Below are positions 32,959-39,988 of a stretch of 39,988 nt of DNA, piece by piece. The first letter of the stretch is position 1. Each line of letters begins with the position of its first letter. Below the pieces are notes generated by a model. That model was not told the DNA's origin and made no database searches. It saw only the letters and a program-made list of their open reading frames with translations. Both the position numbers and the translations under genes were made by a program. The stretch lies in NCBI GenBank assembly GCA_019308985.1, contig JAFDHB010000030.1, positions 1-39,988 of the forward strand. Reading direction: 5' to 3'. The stretch is from Deltaproteobacteria bacterium (GTDB taxonomy: Bacteria > Desulfobacterota > DSM-4660 > Desulfatiglandales > HGW-15).

Positions 32959-34092
32959 CTAAAGGCCTACCCACCTCGCAATATTGGTCTGGAGGATCTC
33001 ATGGGTTCCCCCTCCATAAAGCAAGAACCGGTTGTCCCTGTAATACCTCTGGGCCGAGTACTCCATGGAGTATCCATAGGCCCCGAAGATCCGCGTGGCC
33101 TCATCTGCTGCCCTGCATGCAGCCTCCGTGGCAAAGTACTTGGCCATGGACGCCTCCTTGATACAGGATATCCCCTTGTCAACCATGTGGGTAGCCCTGT
33201 AGGTCATAAGGCGAGAGGCCTCCAGGTCTGTTGCCATATTGGCTATCTTGGCCTGAATGAGCTGATAACTGCTTATTGCCTGTCCGAACTGCACCCTCTC
33301 CTTTGCGTAACGGATCGAGTCATCCAGGGCCGCCTGTTGGAGTCCTATGGCCAAGGCGGCCGTCATACTCCTGATCTCCGCGAGGATGGACATGAGGTTG
33401 CTCATTCCCTTACCTTCGGTTCCCAGTATATATTCCAGCGGAATCCGCACATTGTTGAATGCCAACTCCGAAATCTTGGTGGTCCTCGTCCCCAGGAGTT
33501 CAAAGGGCTTGCTCACGGAGACACCCTCTGTTTCCCTTGGCACAAAAAAGAAGTTTAGGCCCCTGAATTTTTTCGCAGGATCGGTCTGGCAGAGCACCGT
33601 AAAGAAATCCGCTACCGGCCCGTTGGTCACCCACGTCTTCATGCCGTTGATCACCCAACCGTCATCAACCCTCTTTGCAATGGTGTTGACATTACCCAGG
33701 TCAGATCCTGCCTCGGGCTCTGTCAGGCAAAAGGCGGCGATCTTCTCTCCCCTCATGGCAGGAAAGAAGTATTGATCTTTCATTTCCTCCGTTCCAAAGT
33801 GAAAAAGGAAATTGGTCCCCATGAGACACTGCATTGCGGTTATGGCGGCTACACTCATCAGGCCCCGCGCGAGTTCTTCACAGATGATACAATAGAGGGT
33901 GGTGTTTCCCCCGGCTCCCCCCTTGTTCTTGGGATACCTGATCCCGAATACACCCATTTTTCCTATTTTTCGGACCATCTCCGTGGGGAAGTCCCCGCTT
34001 TCATCAATTTCCCTGGCCCTGGGAATGAGTTCCCTGTCGACAAACTTGGCCATGGTCTTTCTTATGATCTCTTCGGGGTTCGATCTGATCAT
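32959..34092 (-). CDS. Acyl-CoA dehydrogenase
   Basis: The 377-residue protein has the full acyl-CoA dehydrogenase fold: CLTEPEAGSDLGNV (FAD-binding/substrate loop), RVQFGQAISSYQLIQ and FGAYGYSMEYSAQRYYRD. At the position of the classical catalytic Glu in YEGT the sequence reads LYGGGTHEILQTNIAR, so the base is not the canonical one and chain length or branching cannot be assigned. It oxidises an acyl-CoA to an enoyl-CoA and passes electrons to Etf. EtfA is encoded 17 bases upstream and the mutase genes follow, indicating one functional unit. AGGGGGG lies upstream of the ATG. Confidence 0.93.
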   Translation of the reverse strand: MIRSNPEEIIRKTMAKFVDRELIPRAREIDESGDFPTEMVRKIGKMGVFGIRYPKNKGGAGGNTTLYCIICEELARGLMSVAAITAMQCLMGTNFLFHFGTEEMKDQYFFPAMRGEKIAAFCLTEPEAGSDLGNVNTIAKRVDDGWVINGMKTWVTNGPVADFFTVLCQTDPAKKFRGLNFFFVPRETEGVSVSKPFELLGTRTTKISELAFNNVRIPLEYILGTEGKGMSNLMSILAEIRSMTAALAIGLQQAALDDSIRYAKERVQFGQAISSYQLIQAKIANMATDLEASRLMTYRATHMVDKGISCIKEASMAKYFATEAACRAADEATRIFGAYGYSMEYSAQRYYRDNRFLLYGGGTHEILQTNIARWVGL

Positions 34093-34109
34093 GTCATGTT
34101 ATCCCCCCT

Positions 34110-35294
34110 TCACTGCTCTTTCTTCATCCGGTCGATCATCTCCGGGACCACCTCATGGAGGTCGCCTACGATACCCCAGTCAGACACCTGGAAGATGGGG
34201 GCCCTCGGGTCCCGGTTTATGGCCACCACGTACCTGGAATTCATCATCCCTGCCCTGTGCTGTATGGCCCCTGATATCCCGCATGCGATATACAGCTCCG
34301 GCCTCACTGTCTGACCGGTCTGCCCTACCTGGCGTTCCGGAGGTATCCATCCCTCTTCCACCGCAACCCTGGTGCCCGCCATCTCCCCTCCCATCACCTC
34401 CGCCAGTTCCTCGATGATCTTGAAACCCTCTGCATTTCCGACGCCCCTTCCGCCTGCAACAATTACTTCGGCCTCGGATAGGTTCACTTTTTTCTTCTTT
34501 TCTTTAACCGCCTTGAGAACTCTGGTGTTTATCACGTCCTCCTCCAAGGAGACCTCCCACTGAACCACCTCCCCGTTGTTACTCCGCCTGAGTGATAATT
34601 CCATGACACCAGGTCTGACCGTGGCCATCTGGGGTCTTGAATATCGACTGGTAATGGTTGCCATTACGTTTCCCCCAAAGGCCGGCCTTGTCTGGAGCAA
34701 AACCCTTTCCTCGGGATCTGTTGTCAGTTCCGTGCAGTCGGCAGTCAGCCCTGCTCCCACTCGCCGGGAAAGTCGCGGGGCAAGGTCCCGGCCTATATGG
34801 GTGGCGCCCATCAGAAAAATATTCGGCCTGTGTTTCTTGACTATCCTTTCAAGGACGTTGGTGTAAGGAATTGTCCTGTAAGACCTCAGCTCTCGGTGTT
34901 CCGCCAGGTACACCTTGTCGGCGCCGTGGTCTATGAGGACCTGACAGAGGTCAGACACTTGATAGCCCAACAGCAGGGCTGATATCTCTTCGCCCAGGGC
35001 GGCACCAAGCTCCCGGGCCTTACCCAGGAGCTCCAATGATACCCTGACCAATTCCCCGTCCCTCTGCTCCGCGAACACCCATACGCCTTTGCAGTCGCTG
35101 AAATCCGGAATCGTCCTGGGCTCTATGTCCGAGAAAACCGCCTCCTGCTTGCAAACCTCGATACAGGCGCCGCAGGAAGTACACCGCTCATTGATATGGG
35201 CCTTATCATCCCTAAAATCTATTGCTCCATAGGGGCATGCCCTGATACAAAGCTTGCAACCATTGCACAGCTCAGTCTCTATCCATACGCTCAT
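34110..35294 (-). CDS. etfA: Electron transfer flavoprotein alpha with N-terminal ferredoxin domain
   Basis: In 394 residues an N-terminal 2[4Fe-4S] ferredoxin domain (C10, C13, C16, C20 and C38, C41, C44, C48) is fused to EtfA. The C-terminal FAD-binding region is recognisable from PELYIACGISGAIQHRAGM and NRDPRAPIFQVSDWGIVGD. Ferredoxin-bearing EtfA proteins such as CarE are known from anaerobes with electron-bifurcating acyl-CoA dehydrogenase systems, so bifurcation is possible but not shown. It pairs with EtfB encoded just upstream and serves the acyl-CoA dehydrogenase directly downstream. AGAGGGAAAAG precedes the ATG. Confidence 0.95.
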   Translation of the reverse strand: MSVWIETELCNGCKLCIRACPYGAIDFRDDKAHINERCTSCGACIEVCKQEAVFSDIEPRTIPDFSDCKGVWVFAEQRDGELVRVSLELLGKARELGAALGEEISALLLGYQVSDLCQVLIDHGADKVYLAEHRELRSYRTIPYTNVLERIVKKHRPNIFLMGATHIGRDLAPRLSRRVGAGLTADCTELTTDPEERVLLQTRPAFGGNVMATITSRYSRPQMATVRPGVMELSLRRSNNGEVVQWEVSLEEDVINTRVLKAVKEKKKKVNLSEAEVIVAGGRGVGNAEGFKIIEELAEVMGGEMAGTRVAVEEGWIPPERQVGQTGQTVRPELYIACGISGAIQHRAGMMNSRYVVAINRDPRAPIFQVSDWGIVGDLHEVVPEMIDRMKKEQ

Positions 35295-35369
35295 CTTTTC
35301 CCTCTTGTTCCAAATTCACCGCCCAGGCTTGCCTCTATGACGGGCCCTGCAGGAATCTTTCTCTCGGCC

Positions 35370-36161
35370 CTATAACAATTTTTTCTCCCTAATCTTGTCC
35401 AGCAGCGTCTCCACGGCCTCCTTTGTATCGCCCTTGATTATCTCACCTTCTCTTTTTTGTTTTGGGGAGAATGTCCTTATTACATGTGTAAGAGACCCCT
35501 CAAGCCCCACTTCACTGGTCTTCACTCCAATGTCAGCGGCATTCCAGACCTTTATCGGGGCCTTTTCCTTGCATGAATCGATCAATCTCCCAACAAGGGG
35601 ATACCGGGGAGTATTCATCTCATTGGTCATCGTGAGCAATCCGGGGAGAGGGCACTCCACCACCTCGAACCCATCTTCCAGACGCCTTTTCACGACCACC
35701 TTGCCCTTTTCAATCTCTTCTATACCAAATACATAGGTCACCTGCGGGACCCCCAGAAAATCCGCCACCTGGGGGCCGATCTGGGCAGTGTCACCGTCTA
35801 TGGCCTGCCGCCCGCAAAGGACCAGGTCATAGGACCCCAGCTTTTCTATGGCCTTGCCCAGGGTATAGGAGGTCGCCCAGGTATCAGCCCCTGCAAAGGC
35901 CTTATCGGTGAGTAGAATCCCTTCATCCGCCCCCATACCGATTGCCTCTGAAATAGCATCTATTGCCTGGGCCGGACCCATGGAGAGCACAGTTATCCTC
36001 CCCCCCAGGGTCTCTTTTATGCTTATGGCTGATTCAAGGGCATGGAGGTCGTCAGGATTGATGATACTCTCCACCCCTTCCCTTATGAGGGTTCCCGTTT
36101 TAGGGTCCAGCTTGACCTCCGTGGTATCCGGAACCTGCTTTATTAGGACTATTATATCCAT
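35370..36161 (-). CDS. etfB: Electron transfer flavoprotein beta subunit
   Basis: The 263-residue protein has the EtfB signature: IIVLIKQVPDTTEVKLDP, NPDDLHALESAISIKE, GADEGILLTDKAFAGADTWA and the GRQAIDGDTAQIGPQVADFL block that binds the nucleotide (quoted in part). Together with the ferredoxin-fused EtfA it accepts electrons from the acyl-CoA dehydrogenase. AAGGGG lies about ten bases before the ATG. It follows the CoA transferase gene by about 60 bases on the same strand. Confidence 0.95.
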   Translation of the reverse strand: MDIIVLIKQVPDTTEVKLDPKTGTLIREGVESIINPDDLHALESAISIKETLGGRITVLSMGPAQAIDAISEAIGMGADEGILLTDKAFAGADTWATSYTLGKAIEKLGSYDLVLCGRQAIDGDTAQIGPQVADFLGVPQVTYVFGIEEIEKGKVVVKRRLEDGFEVVECPLPGLLTMTNEMNTPRYPLVGRLIDSCKEKAPIKVWNAADIGVKTSEVGLEGSLTHVIRTFSPKQKREGEIIKGDTKEAVETLLDKIREKKLL

Positions 36162-36224
36162 CTTAGTTTACCCCTTTGTCACAAACCCCCTCGCCCACCG
36201 GATTCAAGGTTGGTATTCCGTGTT

Positions 36225-37412
36225 TCATATGACACCTTTTTCCTTCAACCGCTTGATATCATCATCCCCGTATCCCAGCTTTGTAAGTATTTCCCTATTG
36301 TGTTCGCCGAATCGCGGCGGGAAAGACAATCTTCGCTGGTTCTCCTCCAGGAACGGGCTCGTATACGGAGGGGGGGCGTGGGTGACCCGCATGCCTGTTA
36401 CCTGATCTTCAGAATAGATGAGTCTCCTTTGAACCAGGGGCTCCCTTATGACATCCTCGATCCTGTTTATCTTGCTGACCGGCACAGTGGCGGACTTGAA
36501 CATCTCCACAAGCTCCCCAGAAGTAAGGCCCTTGGTTATCTCGTTTATGGCCCTATTGAGCCGCTCCACATCCCTTATCCGGCCCGCATTTTTTTCGTAC
36601 TCCGGCCGGTCCAATGTCCTGAACGGTTCAAGGGACACTATTGATCTCCATTGCCTGTCATTCCCTATGGCCAAGTAGACATAGCCGTCCTTCGTCTCGT
36701 AGACCGAGACAGGAGCAAAGAATTCGTGTATATTACCCCGGCGGGTTACCCTCTTGCCAAAGGTATCGGTCATGGTGATGGGGACTGTCAACCAGGAGAC
36801 AGAAGATTCAAACATGGAAACGTCTATTCGACTCCCCTCGCCGGTCTTCTCCCGCTTCAGCAAGGCCTTCATCAAGAGACCATAGGCGTGCTCGCTGGTG
36901 CCCATATCAGGGAGGGGTATCCCCAGCACCTGAGGAGTACCATCCTCCTCTCCGGTCATTTCCATGAGGCCTGATCTTGCCTGCAAGATAGGATCGTAGG
37001 CGGCTTCATTGCTGTCAGGACCGAATCCCGTGATCCCCAGCCATATGATATCCTCTTTTATAGACCTTACACTTTCGTAGTCGATCCCAAGCTTCCTGTA
37101 GTTCCTGGGGAGCTGTTGTGTGGCAAAGATATCCACGTTCAGGCCTTTAATGAGTTTTCTGAATATCTCCTGCCCCCCCTCCTGAGAGAGATCCAGGGTG
37201 ATCGCCTTTTTCCCCGCATTGATACACAGGTAATAGGAGTTCATCCTATCTTCATTCAACACGTTTTCACCAACCAGTCTGTTTGGATCGCCATATACGG
37301 GGTGTTCCATGCGGATTACGGTCATTCCATCCTGTGCCAGGCGAAACGTCAGGTAAGGCAGGACCGTGGCCTGCTCAAGGGCAAGAACGGTTATATTCCT
37401 CAAAAACTCCAT
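36225..37412 (-). CDS. CaiB/BaiF family (type III) CoA transferase
   Basis: This 395-residue enzyme matches type III CoA transferases. The catalytic Asp169 lies in GIPLPDMGTSEHAYGLLMALL-like sequence (here GIPLPDMGTSEHAYG), at the same number as in formyl-CoA transferase. Other markers are YYLCINAGKKAITLDL and SMFESSVSWL, and the C-terminal APPPYTSP. It moves CoA between an acyl-CoA donor and a free acid. At the head of the cluster it may prime or recycle the CoA ester of the imported acid. The ATG lies three bases after the stop of a 42-codon ORF with its own ribosome site, so translation could be coupled. Confidence 0.93.
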   Translation of the reverse strand: MEFLRNITVLALEQATVLPYLTFRLAQDGMTVIRMEHPVYGDPNRLVGENVLNEDRMNSYYLCINAGKKAITLDLSQEGGQEIFRKLIKGLNVDIFATQQLPRNYRKLGIDYESVRSIKEDIIWLGITGFGPDSNEAAYDPILQARSGLMEMTGEEDGTPQVLGIPLPDMGTSEHAYGLLMKALLKREKTGEGSRIDVSMFESSVSWLTVPITMTDTFGKRVTRRGNIHEFFAPVSVYETKDGYVYLAIGNDRQWRSIVSLEPFRTLDRPEYEKNAGRIRDVERLNRAINEITKGLTSGELVEMFKSATVPVSKINRIEDVIREPLVQRRLIYSEDQVTGMRVTHAPPPYTSPFLEENQRRLSFPPRFGEHNREILTKLGYGDDDIKRLKEKGVI

Positions 37413-37415
37413 GGA

Positions 37416-37544
37416 TTATCCCCAAAAGCCGTTGTTGTTATGGAGGCATATACAGTAGGAGGGAAGATCAAAGCCTTTTTCGCACCTTACACGATCCATG
37501 TATACGGCACAGGCCCTTAACCTGTCAAGAATCTTTTCCGGCAT
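37416..37544 (-). CDS. Short ORF (42 aa) directly upstream of the CoA transferase
   Basis: I do not recognise this product. ATG 37544 has GGAG six bases upstream, and the frame ends in TAA at 37416-37418, three bases before the CoA transferase start. The product begins MPEKILDRLRACAVYMDRVR and contains four Cys (12, 21, 31, 33), with a C-I-C pair. It looks like real protein with a charged helix and a Cys-rich end that might bind metal. It may be a small protein of the pathway or a translated leader that couples translation to the next gene. Confidence 0.4.
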   Translation of the reverse strand: MPEKILDRLRACAVYMDRVRCEKGFDLPSYCICLHNNNGFWG

Positions 37545-37608
37545 AGGGATCTCCGGTGTTGCTTCTAATACTCCAATATTTGTACCACTTTAGACTTCTG
37601 GTGCCATT

Positions 37609-38691
37609 CTAGCCGTTATCAATGACTTGGGGTCTCAGCAATCCCTCTCCACCCCATCCCGTTCGGTCCCGGGTATCCCCCCTGGACCCTCTCTTCCCTC
37701 TTTTTTGGTACAAACGTACTGCCCTGTTGTGCTCGGTCAAGGTCTTGGAAAAATGGTGAGAGCCGTCATTGCGGGATACGAAATAGAGATAATCGGTCTC
37801 AGCCGGGTAGAGAACCGCCATGATTGATTCCAGTCCTGGGTTTGCAATAGGCCCGGGAGGAAGGCCCCTTATGACATAGGTGTTATAGGGAGTCCTTCGA
37901 GCGAGGTCTTTCCTTGTGAGGTTGCCGGTAAAATTTTCAATACCGTAGATTACGGTTGGATCGCTCTCCAGGCGCATCCTCTTTTTCAAGCGATTGAGAA
38001 AGACGCTGGCTATTATGGGGCGTTCTTCACCCAGGCCTGTCTCTTTTTCCACGATTGATGCGAGCGTTATGACCTCACCTAAACTCATGCCCCTCTCCTC
38101 GGTCCTTTTCCTCAAGGGTCCTACAAGCTGCCAGAATCTCTTTACCATGGTTTCTATTATGGATAACTCTGAAATCCCCTTTCCAAAGTGGTAGGTATCA
38201 GGGTAAAGATAGCCTTCCATGCTCGGGCCGACTATTCCAAAACGTTCCAAAATGGAGGGATCGTTAGTAAGGCTCAGGAACTTTTCTTCATTCACCAGGC
38301 CCTTTCCTGCCAGAAGGCGGGCTATTTGGGCCCTCGTAAAGCCTTCGGGTATAGTGACCGGATGGGTGAGGATCATCCCTTTGGTAAGCTTCTCAAAGAT
38401 ACGGACCGGGGGCATGGCGGAGTTCAAGATATATTCCCCTGACTTTATCTGCCTCCCGTATCCCATTATCCTCGCCCATAGTAAGAACAGGGTCTTGCTG
38501 GAAATAATGTATTTCTCTTCCAGCTCATTCGCCACTTCTCTGAGGGTCTGACCTTCCCTGATAATGACGACTTGGTCTCTTCCCCCCTTTTCAGCCGGGC
38601 TTATCATGAAAAGGCCCACTCCCAGCAAGAGGAAGATCAGAGCCAGGAAAATAATCCCCGATAGGATCGCAAATATCCTTTTTCTAGACAT
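37609..38691 (-). CDS. mltG: Endolytic murein transglycosylase MltG
   Basis: MltG cleaves nascent glycan strands and sets their length at the inner membrane. This 360-residue protein has one N-terminal membrane helix (about residues 7-30), a LysM-like region with VVIIREGQTLREVANEL, and the YceG domain. The catalytic Glu215 lies in LASIVEKETG, matching the known Glu of E. coli MltG. GLPPGPIANPGLESI and YLYFVSRNDGSHHFSKTL complete the family pattern. A charged C-terminal tail of about 25 residues follows. The ribosome site is weak. It is likely separate from the catabolic cluster downstream. Confidence 0.95.
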   Translation of the reverse strand: MSRKRIFAILSGIIFLALIFLLLGVGLFMISPAEKGGRDQVVIIREGQTLREVANELEEKYIISSKTLFLLWARIMGYGRQIKSGEYILNSAMPPVRIFEKLTKGMILTHPVTIPEGFTRAQIARLLAGKGLVNEEKFLSLTNDPSILERFGIVGPSMEGYLYPDTYHFGKGISELSIIETMVKRFWQLVGPLRKRTEERGMSLGEVITLASIVEKETGLGEERPIIASVFLNRLKKRMRLESDPTVIYGIENFTGNLTRKDLARRTPYNTYVIRGLPPGPIANPGLESIMAVLYPAETDYLYFVSRNDGSHHFSKTLTEHNRAVRLYQKRGKRGSRGDTRDRTGWGGEGLLRPQVIDNG

Positions 38692-38762
38692 GGCAGAACA
38701 ATAGGAAGCAAATACTGATGATTTCTAATATAGGCCAAAACCAGTGGAGACTAAAGGTTTTT

Positions 38763-39452
38763 CTAAACTGAAGGGGGGATTTGCCCCCAGTTGTTCAAGG
38801 GACAAATAGGGCACCTGGGGCCCCTGCTCAGGCAGAATTCCTTCCCCGTCCTCACGATCAGGGCATGGAACTCCCCGTAGAGTCCTCTGTCTTCGGGAAG
38901 ATGGTCCATAAAGAAGCTCTGCAATTCCGAATAACTGGATTGCTCGGCCACCATCCCGTGCCTGGAGAGGATCCTGAAGGTATAGGCGTCGATAACAAAG
39001 ACAGGACGAGCAGCAGCATAGAGGAGTATGCTATCCGCAGTCTCTTCCCCTATCCCCCTGACCGAAAGGAGCCCCTGCCTTAGCTTTTCAGTCTCCTCGT
39101 TCAAGAAAACGGTAATGTCCTCCCCATATCGCTCAACTATGAAGTGAATCAAGTTCTTCAGCCTCTTTGCCTTTACATTGTAATAGCCGGCCGGCCGGAT
39201 TACCTCGGCAAGCACTTGCGTTGGAAGGGAATGAATGGCCTCGATGGACAAAAGATTCTTCTCTTTCAACCTCTTGATGGCCTTTTCCACGTTCTTCCAG
39301 TTGGTGTTCTGTGTAAGAACCGCCCCCACAATGATTTCAATCTCCGTCTCACCCGGCCACCAGTGTTGCGGACCGAAATGCGCCGACATGAGATCGTACA
39401 TCTCCATAAGCTCTTTGCCTCTCCTAGTATCCAAGGAAGGCCACCCTTTCAC
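38763..39452 (-). CDS. Endonuclease III-like DNA glycosylase (MagIII-like)
   Basis: This 229-residue HhH-GPD protein has AVLTQNTNWKNVEKAI, the helix-hairpin-helix LSVRGIGEETADSIL (129-143) and the catalytic Asp155 in VFVIDAYTFR. The lysine that makes endonuclease III an AP lyase is Glu137, so a glycosylase without lyase activity is expected, as in the 3-methyladenine glycosylase III group. Of the four iron-sulfur ligands, C207, C214 and C217 are present but the fourth is missing; the chain ends twelve residues after the third. It would remove damaged bases from DNA. The GTG start at 39452 has a weak ribosome site; ATG 39407 is an alternative. Confidence 0.88.
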   Translation of the reverse strand: MKGWPSLDTRRGKELMEMYDLMSAHFGPQHWWPGETEIEIIVGAVLTQNTNWKNVEKAIKRLKEKNLLSIEAIHSLPTQVLAEVIRPAGYYNVKAKRLKNLIHFIVERYGEDITVFLNEETEKLRQGLLSVRGIGEETADSILLYAAARPVFVIDAYTFRILSRHGMVAEQSSYSELQSFFMDHLPEDRGLYGEFHALIVRTGKEFCLSRGPRCPICPLNNWGQIPPSV

Positions 39453-39462
39453 CCCAATAACA

Positions 39463-39719
39463 TTGATGGCTTCGTAAAAAGTCCAATTTCTGCGTTGCGC
39501 TTCATCCCTGCCCCGTTAAATGGGAATTTGTGGAGCTGAATTAAAGTCCCAGAACCCTCTAAAAACATCATGAGCCCGACGTTCTTTGAATCCGGGGTTA
39601 TTTAACGGGGTAAATGATTGCGGCGTACGCTAAGTACGCCTCATCACACGAGATTCGCGCGCCTTGAACTTGAAGCTTTTTACTTTGCCATCCCAATTTT
39701 GACTTTTTACGAACTCGTC
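39463..39719. repeat. Palindromic dispersed repeat, copy 3, interrupted
   Basis: The left part (TTGATGGCTTCGTAAAAAG to GCTTCATC near 39505) and right part (TGATTGCGGCGTACGC from 39614 to ACGAACTCGTCA near 39719) match copies 1 and 2. The direct repeat AACATTGAT flanks it (39459-39467 and 39720-39728), as expected for a target duplication. About 100 bases of unrelated DNA interrupt its centre. Confidence 0.88.
39511..39610. mobile_element. Second small inverted-repeat element nested in copy 3
   Basis: Exactly 100 bases run between perfect 11-bp inverted ends, CCCCGTTAAAT (39511-39521) and ATTTAACGGGG (39600-39610). It replaces about six bases (TCGTTG) of the parent repeat. It is too short to code for a transposase, so it would be a non-autonomous element mobilised in trans. 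Confidence 0.65.
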
Positions 39720-39988
39720 AACATTGATAGAGCTGGAACTCGATCAGGTGTTATTTGTTAACAGGCTGTTGCCCAAATCTTTTCCGCTCCACCCATTTAT
39801 GCCAAAAGAAAATAGCGCTCATGGTATTTGCTGTTGTGGTCCCTGGGGGTCTTTTCTCAAGGCTCAATCAAATGCCTTCCAGGCACTTACAAGGCACAAA
39901 CAGTTAATAGAAGGCCACAGTAGCCCCAAGAGATCATCTTCACCGGAGCCTCCACCTCTCGCCCCTATTGAGGAACCCCTATGAGGCC

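Larger units (their letters stand above)
39453..39988. other. Window-end intergenic region with nested repeats
   Basis: About 536 bases. The first half is repeat copy 3 with its inserted element. From 39729 to the end I see no convincing gene: a plus-strand frame of 86 codons is open, but its composition is low-complexity and it lacks a family match or ribosome site. Confidence 0.4.

Noticed and set aside
25899..39719. CRISPR array
   Set aside because: The repeats are about 150 bp, kilobases apart, in both orientations and with no regular spacers.
39724..39984. 86-aa plus-strand gene at the window end
   Set aside because: Low-complexity, Pro/Ser-rich composition, no ribosome site, no recognised motif; a structured RNA was considered too, but nothing matched.

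Overview
The window looks like a chromosomal segment of an anaerobic deltaproteobacterium (Desulfobacterota-like). The support is indirect: an LL-diaminopimelate aminotransferase, a ferredoxin-fused EtfA, a split methylmalonyl-CoA mutase, a TRAP carboxylate transporter, two molybdenum hydroxylases with a hydantoinase-type ATPase pair, and an exported nickel superoxide dismutase. No rRNA, tRNA, CRISPR array or intact transposase was seen.

Layout. (1) 1-9.8 kb holds scattered housekeeping-type genes on both strands: a 5'-truncated M1 peptidase/ChaN/PDZ fusion, a DadA-like FAD oxidoreductase, an NfeD-like membrane protein, an amidase, an EamA transporter, nickel SOD, a small unknown protein, dapL and a methyltransferase. 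(2) 9.8-14.27 kb is an accessory patch: a collapsed AAA/DUF4143 ATPase pseudogene, a membrane zinc-ribbon protein, a LexA-type repressor with a good promoter, and a pair encoding TcmP and a Gp37/Gp68 three-Cys protein. It ends in a perfect 31-bp inverted repeat. (3) 14.25-37.5 kb is a long minus-strand catabolic cluster. In transcription order it reads: 42-aa ORF, CaiB-type CoA transferase, EtfB, ferredoxin-EtfA, acyl-CoA dehydrogenase, mutase B12 subunit, mutase catalytic subunit, TRAP DctP-DctQ-DctM, PaaK-like CoA ligase, FAD/[2Fe-2S] fusion, Mo subunit 1, HcrB-like FAD/[4Fe-4S] subunit, [2Fe-2S] subunit, Mo subunit 2, HyuA, HyuB. (4) 37.6-39.5 kb encodes MltG and an endonuclease III-like glycosylase.

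How the genes may work together (inference): the cluster reads as a pathway in which a carboxylate is imported by the TRAP system and activated to its CoA ester. The ring would be hydroxylated or reduced by molybdenum enzymes and opened by an ATP-dependent HyuAB lactam/imide hydrolase. The product would then pass through acyl-CoA dehydrogenase/Etf and methylmalonyl-CoA mutase. An N-heterocyclic (or other heterocyclic) carboxylate would fit, but the substrate cannot be read from sequence.

The minus-strand cluster and its upstream flank carry at least four copies or remnants of a short palindromic repeat (about 150 bp, inverted ends, no coding capacity). One copy is itself split by a second small element with perfect 11-bp inverted ends.
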